A DNA stretch of 64,000 nucleotides from Methanolobus sp. (lineage in GTDB: Archaea; Halobacteriota; Methanosarcinia; Methanosarcinales; Methanosarcinaceae): NCBI RefSeq assembly GCF_016278365.1, contig NZ_JADQBZ010000007.1:124001-188000 (forward strand), given 5' to 3'. Shown here piece by piece: positions 29,703 to 37,187 of this stretch (its first letter is position 1; each line of letters opens with the position of its first letter). The position numbers and the translations under genes are program-made. The notes beneath the pieces were generated by a model that was not told the DNA's origin, made no database searches, and saw only the letters and a list, made by a program, of their open reading frames with translations.

Positions 29703-30482
29703 TCAGGGCTGGAACAGGGAACCAAGAATCACAAGTATTGTGAGCATGGATGTCACGTTGGCCAGTATAGCTGCTTCAAGCCCCCTTTTCCAGTAAAGCC
29801 ATCCGAAAACGCTTCCTGCCATGACGTTCAGGATCATGATTCCGGAGGCAAATACCATATTGAGTTCTATTGACGATGATAGTGATGAAACATAGCCAAG
29901 ACCATAAAGGATACTTGCAAGCATTATGGATAACCAGATGCCGGTGGTTGTAGGAAGGCCTTCAGATGTCTTTTTTATCTTCCATGTGATCCACACTAAA
30001 AAGGTTACCAGGAAAAATCGCAGGATTAGCTCTTCCACTATGCCTACATAGAATGAATAGAGGAACCTCTGCCATAAGGGTGGTGACGACAGGAATATGG
30101 TCAAAGGTTCAGTGAACATGGAAAAAATACCCCTGTCCACTACAAAGATAGTAGTGCCCACCAATACGCCAAGCAATAAGGACAGTTTTACAGACGAACT
30201 GAATCCTGCAGGCAAACCCCTTGCCTCAAACAATGATTCAAGCACTGGTGCCTTTAAGCCAACTTTCCTTCCAAGGAAAAGACCTACAACGATGGAAATG
30301 ATCAAAAAAACGGTGCCCCGGGCAAATTGTGTTGCCAGGACCATTGGAAGGGAACTGCCAAACTGGGCAACCACATCCCCTGAGACTGATACTGCATATG
30401 GAAGGGATGCAAGCATCGAAAACTCTGCTACCATGAACAACACCCAGAAGACCCCCCAGTCAGTAATATTTTTCGTGTTCAT
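29703..30482 (-). CDS. CPBP-family intramembrane protease homologue (possibly degenerate)
   Basis: The membrane protein (~259 aa from ATG 30482; the track's TTG is 7 codons upstream) has about eight helices. It carries the first CPBP/Abi motif as IVEELILRF (EExxxR). The second motif, usually FxxxH in the next helix pair, reads ILYGLGYVSS and lacks the histidine. The terminal motif (usually NxxxH/D) is in AILANVTSML. This suggests a relative that may not be catalytic. It converges with the FEN-1 gene. Confidence 0.7.
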   Translation of the reverse strand: MNTKNITDWGVFWVLFMVAEFSMLASLPYAVSVSGDVVAQFGSSLPMVLATQFARGTVFLIISIVVGLFLGRKVGLKAPVLESLFEARGLPAGFSSSVKLSLLLGVLVGTTIFVVDRGIFSMFTEPLTIFLSSPPLWQRFLYSFYVGIVEELILRFFLVTFLVWITWKIKKTSEGLPTTTGIWLSIMLASILYGLGYVSSLSSSIELNMVFASGIMILNVMAGSVFGWLYWKRGLEAAILANVTSMLTILVILGSLFQP

Positions 30483-30731
30483 CCTTAATGTTCCTTTTTT
30501 CAAGCCAACTTAGCAGAGCTGTATGTATTTTGCTTTTTCATTTACTATAATCGACTATTGTATAAGCGTTCTTTTATTTGTAACTGTCCTATAGTTACTA
30601 GAAAACTAATAAAAAGAAACTATTCTGGACACGATGCTTGATGCCTGAATAGAAACCTTGAGAAAAGAAAAAAATACTGCTTAGCATAAAACAAAAATCA
30701 AATCCGTTTTTAGGTCAATTTCATTGACTGC

Positions 30732-31022
30732 TCATTCTATTTCGAGTTCCAGACCACCTATGACCCCGGTCACTGCATTGAATATCAATGCGGTGATCAC
30801 ACCACCAATAAAGCCAAGCACACCATAGAAAATAGGTAATGCAATGATTGCCCATACTCCAAATAACATTCCTCCGGCTCCCTGACTGTACATCATGGAG
30901 CCCACTGTCAGGGAAGTAAGAGTTATGATAACTCCAAATATCAGACCCATTACTGCATAGATCACTCCCGTGATCTTCCCAAGTGAAAGCACACCAATCT
31001 TTCTCACGAATTTCTTCACCAT
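30732..31022 (-). CDS. Small membrane protein of unknown function (paralogue of 26937-27227)
   Basis: The 96-aa protein starts MVKKFVRKIGVLSLGKITGV and ends GVIGGLELEIE. It aligns end to end with the product of 26937-27227, with the same helix pattern and the shared LPIFYG segment in its second half. The two genes share strand and length but are separated by DUF389, FEN-1 and CPBP genes. A purine-rich site (GGAGGGTTTATTTT) precedes the ATG. Function unknown. Confidence 0.7.
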   Translation of the reverse strand: MVKKFVRKIGVLSLGKITGVIYAVMGLIFGVIITLTSLTVGSMMYSQGAGGMLFGVWAIIALPIFYGVLGFIGGVITALIFNAVTGVIGGLELEIE

Positions 31023-31432
31023 AAAATAAACCCTCCATTAGTATATTCTTTAATAGTAGTTTAAAAATATATCTGGCAGGGAGGATTGCAGAGGAGCGGG
31101 GAATCAGGACGGTATAGCTGTCATTGGGTGCTTTAGGGGAGAGGGGGCGGTTTGATTACGGGTCGGTGAGAAAGGAGGGGATGAAAGAGAGGTTGAAGTA
31201 AGTAATTCTGTAGAATTCCCTCATTCACCATTGACAAACAAAGAACAACACAACCCCGCCCACCGGAGGCGGCACATTCCCTTGCTGCCGTACTGAAGAC
31301 TATTGAATTAATGCCAGTTGTCAAGTCGCAAAAGATGAGCAAAAGAAGATTATGCAATCTTGGTACTTACTACATTGTTCAATCCTTCAAAAGCACCCCT
31401 TGTCGAGATGAAAGTTTGGTCAGCTAAATCGT
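31023..31432. other. Gene-poor spacer with possible remnants
   Basis: The ~410-bp spacer before the toxin-antitoxin pair holds the promoter of the small membrane protein gene and a G-rich block (~31120-31190). Two minus-strand open stretches (31133-31357, and ~31355-31440 reading DLADQTFISTRGAFEGLNNV) lack start signals and may be remnants of lost genes. No RNA gene was recognised. Confidence 0.3.
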
Positions 31433-31771
31433 TTACCTGTCCTCCAGGATTCTCCGTGTTTCCAATTCTAAATCCGGGAGGTAGTTTTCGATTATGTCCC
31501 ATACTATATCCATGTCGATGCCAAAATATTCGTGTATCAGGATGTTTCTCAATCCCACTATCCTTTTCCATGGGATATGGGAATAATTATATCTGGTTTC
31601 AGGAGGGATTTTGCCTGCAGCTTCTCCAATGATCTCAAGATTGCGGACAACCGCATCAACCCGCATCTCGTCTTCCAGAAATTCCTCAAGAGTGATATTC
31701 TCCACATACCTTTGAATTTTCTCAATTGCTGCAAGCATATCTGCAAAGAAAACCAGTTGGTCTCTAGGCAT
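31433..31771 (-). CDS. HepT-like HEPN toxin (DUF86)
   Basis: The 112-aa helical protein belongs to the HEPN RNase toxins. The catalytic RX4HXY motif is visible as RNILIHEY near residue 78. Upstream context VDAVVRNLEIIGEAAGKIP is typical of DUF86/HepT. Its gene overlaps the nucleotidyltransferase gene by 8 nt, the standard MNT-HEPN order (antitoxin first). In characterised pairs the MntA partner AMPylates the Tyr of this motif to silence it. Confidence 0.9.
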   Translation of the reverse strand: MPRDQLVFFADMLAAIEKIQRYVENITLEEFLEDEMRVDAVVRNLEIIGEAAGKIPPETRYNYSHIPWKRIVGLRNILIHEYFGIDMDIVWDIIENYLPDLELETRRILEDR

Positions 31772-32048
31772 AAACAGCCTCTTTCAGGATATGCTCTCTT
31801 AGCCGTGGCTTTATGGCTGTCTCAATGACAAGGTCCACGTCTCTTCCAAAGAGTTCTTCAAGATAGAACTTAAGTTCCATATAATTACCAAAGGTCTTTT
31901 GGCCTTCTTTGAATTCCACAAGGATATCAACATCACTATCTCTGTGTTCCTCTCCTCTTGCAAAAGAACCGAAAACACCCACTTTTTTGACACCAAAACG
32001 CTCCATTATCACGTTCTCGTGTTCTCTTAACATCCCGAGGGCATCCAT
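31764..32048 (-). CDS. MntA-like minimal nucleotidyltransferase antitoxin
   Basis: The 94-aa protein has the polymerase-beta-type motif GSFARGEEHRDSDVDILVEF (GSx10DxD, residues ~27-46) and the third acidic strand in FGRDVDLVIE. It is the normal length of the MntA antitoxins. The overlap with the HEPN toxin gene indicates co-translation. It probably modifies HepT with AMP. The pair opens the accessory patch that continues to 35056. Confidence 0.9.
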   Translation of the reverse strand: MDALGMLREHENVIMERFGVKKVGVFGSFARGEEHRDSDVDILVEFKEGQKTFGNYMELKFYLEELFGRDVDLVIETAIKPRLREHILKEAVYA

Positions 32049-32078
32049 AATTATTACTCACCGACAAAGTTTAAATCG

Positions 32079-32195
32079 TTAACCCTGAACATGGCAGAAA
32101 CCGGTTGATTTTAATCTGCAGCCGGGATTCCGGTATAGTTCTGCTGCTTCCTTAAGATTAGCAATGGCCTCCGCAATATCCTTATCGATGTCTAT
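32079..32195 (-). pseudogene. Remnant of a HicB-like antitoxin gene (C-terminal part)
   Basis: The minus-strand frame reads DIDKDIAEAIANLKEAAELY, matching the typical HicB/UPF0150 segment (EEAIANLKEAIELY). The N-terminal part of a HicB protein is missing: beyond ~32195 the frame runs antisense to a methyltransferase fragment. No HicA partner is next to it. I read this as a truncated relic; family assignment is by eye. Confidence 0.4.
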
Positions 32196-32366
32196 CGCTT
32201 CTGGACACATTTCTTTGCGCCGGATGATCTGAAACCGATGCTTGAACCGGAAGGCTTTGAGGACATCGAATGTTTTGATGATGTGTTGCCGGAGATCGAT
32301 ATGTGGAACGGAAGGAATATGCTGTTCTGTAAGGAGAGGAAGGTTGTTGGGAGAATAGATGCTTGA
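32196..32366 (+). pseudogene. C-terminal fragment of a SAM-dependent methyltransferase gene
   Basis: The plus-strand frame reads RFWTHFFAPDDLKPMLEPEG, then an Asp/Glu-rich stretch and LPEIDMWNGRNMLFCKERK to a TGA at 32364-32366. This matches the end of class I methyltransferases common in methanogens (VLPxxDxWNGxNxxFx). The SAM-binding N-terminal half is absent, and antisense HicB-like sequence lies directly upstream. It is therefore a gene relic. It was not in the ORF track because it has no start codon. Confidence 0.5.
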
Positions 32367-32452
32367 GAGCATCTAGTTCCTTTATTATAGCTCTATAAAT
32401 TAAGATGGCATCAATCAAAAAGTTGATATTGTAATATCCAAATTATAAAATC

Positions 32453-35056
32453 ATGAATGAAAAAAAAGTGAGTTTCAAGAAAATCTCATCAAGTACATAT
32501 AAACCAACTAATCCAGAGGTATTATGGCGCGATTTAACTAAAAAAAATAGGAATCCTACAATTGAAAGTCTGTGGTCACATCAAGCTGATATTCTTAGGG
32601 ACTATATGGACAATATAGAAGCAAAGGATGTTGCACTTGAACTGCCAACAGGGAGTGGAAAAACTCTAGTTGGTCTTTTAATTGGAGAGTATCGAAGGGT
32701 TGTAAATAATGAAAGAATATTATATCTTTGTCCCACTAAGCAGCTAGTATTTCAAGTCTTAGAAAAAGCAACTGGATACAATATTAAAGCACATGCTTTT
32801 GTAGGGACTCAAAGAGAGTATAATGTAGAAAACTTTAATGATTTTTTAAGTGCTGATGCTATTGCAGTCTCTACATATAGTGCATTGTTTAACTATGGTA
32901 AATATTTTAGTGATGCTAATGTAATTATTTGTGACGATGCTCACGGAGCCGAAAGTTACATTTCTTCGATGTGGTCTTTAAATATAAGTTCTTTTCATGA
33001 TTTATACAATGAAATTATCAACCTTTTTCAAGATGTTTTGCCCAAAGCATTTGTCGACTCATTATATACCTCATCGACTACTCGAAAAAAAACTATCGAA
33101 AAAGTACATAATCATCATTTTTATGAAAGGGTTGACCGATTAGAAGAATTACTATCTACTAATCTTTCACGTGATCAGCCAAATTTATATTATCCCTATC
33201 TTTCTATTCAAGATAATTTAGCAGCATGCAACATGTACGTCTCACCGTCTGAAATTTTAATTAGACCTTGGATTCCACCTACCCTTTCCCATGATTCTTT
33301 TATTTCTGCTACTCAAAGAATCTATATGTCAGCTACCCTAGGAAAAGGTGGAGAATTAGAAAGAATAATAGGTATGCCTGAAATTAGAAAGTTGAGTGTT
33401 CCAGCAGGTTGGGATAAACAAGGTTCAGGGAGGCGATTTTTTGTATTGCCCGATAATAAATACAAAATGAATGAATACATTCATTTCATAGCCGACAATA
33501 TCAATAAACGTGATAGAACTCTAATTTTATGTCCTGATAATCAAACAGCTGACCTAATAAAATATTCCCTAGGAGAATGTGGAGTAAGTCACACATATTA
33601 TACCGCTGAGGATATAGAGGAATCATTGGATGCTTTTGTCGCAGATGATCATGCTATTCTTCTATTAACAAATAGATATGATGGAATCGATCTTGCTGAC
33701 GAAGCATGCAGGCAGTTGATTATAGCAGGGTTGCCCGCTGCTGCAAATTTACAAGAGCGATTTTTATTATCACGTTTAGGAATTATTTCCATTCTAAAAG
33801 ATCGCATTAGGACTCGTTTTACTCAAGCATCTGGAAGGTGTACTAGAGGAGCATCTGACTATTCAGTTGTGATTCCAATAACTCAAGATCTTTTTAAGTA
33901 TTGTCAGACTAAGGAAAACCGTGATGAAATGCATCCTGAACTCCATGCAGAATTAAAATTCGGACTGCAGCAAAGTAAAGAATATGAATTGGATGACCTT
34001 TCAGAATTAATTGATTTATTCATGGAACATGGGGAAGATTGGGAAAGTGCAGAAGAATCAATAAAAGAATTTAGAGATGATTTAGAAATTGTAGAAGATA
34101 ATAGAAGCATAGTTCTTAATTCTATTGTAAAGGATGAAGTATTATTCCAAAACAATTTATGGAACAAACATTATGATGATGCTTTTATTCAAGCTCGTAA
34201 GATAATAGATAGACTATCAGGAGATGATTTCTCTGATTATAGAGCTTTGTGGAGTTATTTTGCTGGAAATGCTGCATTACTACAATATCATAAGGCAAAT
34301 GACACTACCTACTTAGATTCATGCGATACATTTTATACCATGGCTAAGAAATCTGCAAGAACAATTAGCTGGTTTGCAAATTTGCGTTCCCCAAAGCGAT
34401 TGACTGATGATATTGATTTAGACGCACTATCGGGTTATGCAATAGAACATATTATTGCAAAAATAAATAAACTTGGTTTAGTTGGTCCTAAGTTCAATAC
34501 TAAAATGAAAAACATAAAAGATTTAATTTCAGCAGATTCAGCAAATGAATTTGAAATGGGTTTGACAAATCTAGGTGAGTTATTAGGTTTTGAAACGGAC
34601 CATCCTGGACAAACAGCTGATCCCGATAGCATCTGGATGTTAAATAATAATGTTCTAGTATTGTTTGAAGCTAAAAGTGATGAGAAAGAAGAGGGAGATA
34701 TTTTTGTCCGAACTTGTAGACAAGCCCGTGGTCATTACGAGTGGGCAAAACATAATATTTCAAATTATGATGAGTTTGAAATAAAAATATGTGTCGTTAT
34801 CTCTAAAAAACCCACTTTATCTAATGATGCAATTGCACAATCAAATGATTTGTACTATGTTAATATTGACGAAATACGCCATATATTTGAAACGGTTTCA
34901 GGGATTTTAAGTAGAATACGTTCGCAATCAAATAAAGTTAATGATGATAAAATAAGAATTAAATTGTATGAAGAATTAAAGGCCGCAGACTTAGACCCTG
35001 AATGCTTGATTGCTAAACTCAATAAAACACCACTTAAAAGTTTGAGTGAAACGTAA
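32453..35056 (+). CDS. SF2-type helicase fused to a C-terminal PD-(D/E)XK nuclease-like domain; candidate defence protein
   Basis: The 867-aa soluble protein has Walker A LELPTGSGKT (~60-70), a Walker B variant IICDDAHGAES (~160), motif III-like YMSATL (~292-297) and motif VI TQASGRCTRG (~462-471), all DEAD/DEAH-like. A helical middle region follows. The C-terminal ~150 residues hold GFETDHPGQTADPDSIWMLN and NNVLVLFEAKSDE, a plausible PD...EAK nuclease site. Codon use and base composition are markedly more AT-rich than in neighbouring genes, and it lies beside toxin-antitoxin genes and relics; both suggest transfer. Target is unknown. Confidence 0.75.
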   Translation: MNEKKVSFKKISSSTYKPTNPEVLWRDLTKKNRNPTIESLWSHQADILRDYMDNIEAKDVALELPTGSGKTLVGLLIGEYRRVVNNERILYLCPTKQLVFQVLEKATGYNIKAHAFVGTQREYNVENFNDFLSADAIAVSTYSALFNYGKYFSDANVIICDDAHGAESYISSMWSLNISSFHDLYNEIINLFQDVLPKAFVDSLYTSSTTRKKTIEKVHNHHFYERVDRLEELLSTNLSRDQPNLYYPYLSIQDNLAACNMYVSPSEILIRPWIPPTLSHDSFISATQRIYMSATLGKGGELERIIGMPEIRKLSVPAGWDKQGSGRRFFVLPDNKYKMNEYIHFIADNINKRDRTLILCPDNQTADLIKYSLGECGVSHTYYTAEDIEESLDAFVADDHAILLLTNRYDGIDLADEACRQLIIAGLPAAANLQERFLLSRLGIISILKDRIRTRFTQASGRCTRGASDYSVVIPITQDLFKYCQTKENRDEMHPELHAELKFGLQQSKEYELDDLSELIDLFMEHGEDWESAEESIKEFRDDLEIVEDNRSIVLNSIVKDEVLFQNNLWNKHYDDAFIQARKIIDRLSGDDFSDYRALWSYFAGNAALLQYHKANDTTYLDSCDTFYTMAKKSARTISWFANLRSPKRLTDDIDLDALSGYAIEHIIAKINKLGLVGPKFNTKMKNIKDLISADSANEFEMGLTNLGELLGFETDHPGQTADPDSIWMLNNNVLVLFEAKSDEKEEGDIFVRTCRQARGHYEWAKHNISNYDEFEIKICVVISKKPTLSNDAIAQSNDLYYVNIDEIRHIFETVSGILSRIRSQSNKVNDDKIRIKLYEELKAADLDPECLIAKLNKTPLKSLSET

Positions 35057-35069
35057 ATAACCCAAACCC

Positions 35070-35076
35070 TTAAATA
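35070..35076 (+). promoter_or_regulatory. TATA box for the leader peptide/ALS-like transcript
   Basis: TTAAATA in the context aacccttaaatacc is centred ~28 nt upstream of the leader ATG (35101). Archaeal start sites lie about 22-27 nt from the box centre, so transcription would begin at or within a few nt of the leader start codon. Confidence 0.55.
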
Positions 35077-35100
35077 CCACCTCTCCCGAACTCATACCTA

Positions 35101-35169
35101 ATGTCAAATCCTACCACAGCTCACACTGTATTCAACGTGTCCGTAGTAGTGGTAGTACTGTCAGCTTGA
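35101..35169 (+). CDS. Valine-rich leader peptide (22 aa), candidate attenuator ORF for the ALS-like gene
   Basis: ATG...TGA encodes MSNPTTAHTVFNVSVVVVVLSA. Seven of 22 residues are Val, five of them consecutive (GTA GTA GTG GTA GTA) and followed by a Leu codon. This is the pattern of ilv-type leader peptides in bacteria, and the next gene is an acetolactate synthase-like enzyme, the branched-chain amino acid entry enzyme. No Shine-Dalgarno sequence precedes it, but the TATA box position suggests a leaderless mRNA, on which archaea initiate well. The stop codon lies inside the 5' arm of the following terminator-like hairpin. It is too short for the ORF track. Confidence 0.72.
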   Translation: MSNPTTAHTVFNVSVVVVVLSA

Positions 35170-35210
35170 GCAAGAAAAAGAAACTTTTCAGGCTCAAGTG
35201 CGCTGTTTTT
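35162..35210 (+). terminator. Attenuator-like hairpin with T-run overlapping the leader stop codon
   Basis: CTTGAGC (35165-35171) pairs with GCTCAAG (35192-35198); CAG (35162-35164) can extend the stem with CTG (35203-35205) across a short bulge. TTTTT follows immediately (35206-35210). The 5' arm begins in the last two sense codons of the leader, so a ribosome slowed on the Val codons would cover it and block folding, whereas a fast ribosome that leaves would allow termination. That mechanism is inferred. Confidence 0.6.
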
Positions 35211-35268
35211 GGTTCTTTACTGATTAGTGTATCCTGTGCCGGGATCGTTTCTTTCACGGAGAATGAAA

Positions 35269-37074
35269 ATGGAAGAAATGAATGGAGCAGAAATTTTAGT
35301 TAAATGCCTGGAGGACCTCGGGGTCAGACACATCTTTGGTTATACGGGAGCGGCGATACTGCCGGTGTTCCATGCCCTTGAGAAGAGTGATATCGGGATA
35401 ATCATCAATTCCAATGAGCAGTCGGCGGCGTTCAGTGCAGCCGGTTATTCCCGGTCGAGCAGCGAGGTCGGTGTAGCCATAGTCACATCCGGACCTGCAA
35501 TTACCAACACGCTCACCAGCGTTGCGGATGCCTATGGTGATAGCATTCCCATGCTTGTAATTGCAGGGCAGGTCCCGGAGCATAAGATAGGCACCGACTC
35601 GTTCCAGCACATCAACGTCAAGGGCATTTTCGGGGAGGCTGCAAAGAAGGTCATACAGGTATCGAATGATGATGACCTTGAGTCGATCATCAAGGACGCA
35701 TACTACTTTGCCAGGTCGGGAAAACCCGGGCCTGTTGTCATAGATGTTCCGCTGGACAAGCAGCAGAAGATGCATGAGTACCGGGACATGAACGTCATGA
35801 GGTTCGAGGAGAGTTATCATGACGACAGGCACCTGTGCGAGGAACAATGCGCAGAGTTCTTCCGGCTGCTGCTCAACTCCAAAAAGCCACTGCTCTACCT
35901 GGGCGGTGGCCTGAACTCGGAAGCAGGAAGCAAGGCCATCCGGGAGTTCAACGAACGCTTCAACATTCCCTCGGTCAACACCCTCCTGGCAAAGGGCGTC
36001 GTTGACGAACGGAATGAACTCAACCTCGGGATGCTGGGCATGTTCGGCACACCGTATGCCAATATGCTCATCCAGGAGAACGACTTCTTCTTCGCCATCG
36101 GGGTCCGGTGGGATGACAGGGTCGCGGAGAAGGTCGGGTTCGCGATAGGCACCGACATAGCCTACATCGATATCAATCCCGAGAAGATGCACCAGATAAA
36201 GATCGAGCGCGGCCCGAAATTCACATTCATCGGTGATGCTGCTACAGCCATCCGGGACCTGCTCAATTATGCGAAAAGGTACAGCATCACCTTGGATATA
36301 CACGAGTGGCAGGAGCGTGCCAGATTCCTGAAGAGGTCCTGGCCCTTGGATTATAACAGAGAATCCAAGAAAATACAATCTGCCGAGGTCATGGCCCTGC
36401 TTGCAAACTATGTTGACGGCAACACAAAGATAACCACAGGTGTCGGTAACCACCAGATGCTTGCGGCCCAGTACCTGCCAATGCAGAAGGCCAAGTCCTT
36501 CATGACATCAGGCTCTTTCGGAACAATGGGTTTTTCCCTTCCCACAGCCATCGGTGTCTGCTATGCCAACCCGGATGCAAGGGTCATTGCAATAGATGGT
36601 GACGGCAGCCTGAAAATGAACATGGGGGAACTGCACACTATTGCGTCACTGGACCTGCCCGTCAGGATACTAATGCTGAACAACCAGAGTGATGGCATGG
36701 TCCAGAATCTGCAGGATGCAGCTTACGGGGGAGCCAGGACAGGAACACAGAGACCGAAAGATGTTTGCTTCGCCGATATCGCAAGGTCCTTTGGCTTCAG
36801 TTACACAGCAAGAGTAAAGGACAGAAGTGATCTGAAAGAGAGTATCGAAACCTTCCTGAGTTCAGAAGGACCCTGTTTCCTGGAAGTCTGCACTGACAGC
36901 GAGGAGGTCCTTTACCCTAAGGTTCCTGCCGGAGGAGCTTATAAGGACATGATCCTTGGGCCTTACATAAAACAGGTATCTTCCACTTCGGCTTGTGATC
37001 GGTCAGATCTGTCCGAAAGACCTGATTTGTTAAAAGCAGATGGTATCTCTGTTAATATATCAAACATTGAGTAG
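35269..37074 (+). CDS. Acetolactate synthase-like thiamine pyrophosphate enzyme
   Basis: The ~601-aa protein starts at ATG 35269 (MEEMNGAEILVKCLEDLG), with GGAG 7 nt before; the track's GTG at 35227 adds 14 unlikely residues. The three-domain TPP-enzyme plan is clear: PYR domain with the catalytic Glu in IINSNEQSAAFSAAGYSR, a central domain, and PP domain with the Mg/TPP motif AIDGDGSLKMNMGELHTIA...LNNQSDGMVQN. Best match is the large subunit of acetolactate synthase or a close relative. No small regulatory subunit gene is adjacent. The valine-rich leader supports a branched-chain role. Confidence 0.85.
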   Translation: MEEMNGAEILVKCLEDLGVRHIFGYTGAAILPVFHALEKSDIGIIINSNEQSAAFSAAGYSRSSSEVGVAIVTSGPAITNTLTSVADAYGDSIPMLVIAGQVPEHKIGTDSFQHINVKGIFGEAAKKVIQVSNDDDLESIIKDAYYFARSGKPGPVVIDVPLDKQQKMHEYRDMNVMRFEESYHDDRHLCEEQCAEFFRLLLNSKKPLLYLGGGLNSEAGSKAIREFNERFNIPSVNTLLAKGVVDERNELNLGMLGMFGTPYANMLIQENDFFFAIGVRWDDRVAEKVGFAIGTDIAYIDINPEKMHQIKIERGPKFTFIGDAATAIRDLLNYAKRYSITLDIHEWQERARFLKRSWPLDYNRESKKIQSAEVMALLANYVDGNTKITTGVGNHQMLAAQYLPMQKAKSFMTSGSFGTMGFSLPTAIGVCYANPDARVIAIDGDGSLKMNMGELHTIASLDLPVRILMLNNQSDGMVQNLQDAAYGGARTGTQRPKDVCFADIARSFGFSYTARVKDRSDLKESIETFLSSEGPCFLEVCTDSEEVLYPKVPAGGAYKDMILGPYIKQVSSTSACDRSDLSERPDLLKADGISVNISNIE

Positions 37075-37077
37075 TCT

Positions 37078-37129
37078 CAGGAAACTGGCCCTGCAGACTA
37101 TATCTAAGTCTGTAGAGGCATGTTTCCTG
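37078..37129. terminator. Long hairpin between convergent genes
   Basis: CAGGAAAC (37078-37085) pairs with GTTTCCTG (37122-37129), enclosing a second stem CTGCAGACT/AGTCTGTAG. It lies 4 nt past the ALS-like stop codon and in the gap before the convergent CoA ligase gene ends, so it can serve both directions. Confidence 0.6.
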
Positions 37130-37187
37130 CTTGAACGACCACCTGTACAGTCAAGCAGGGACGGAACAACAATTCATTTTCAATTGT

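Noticed and set aside
31133-31357. 74-codon minus-strand ORF
   Set aside because: No start signal and a Pro/His-rich end derived from a G-rich block; no family recognised.
35296-36453. 385-aa minus-strand ORF
   Set aside because: It is antisense to the ALS-like gene, whose TPP motifs are clear; the ORF is a codon-use shadow.
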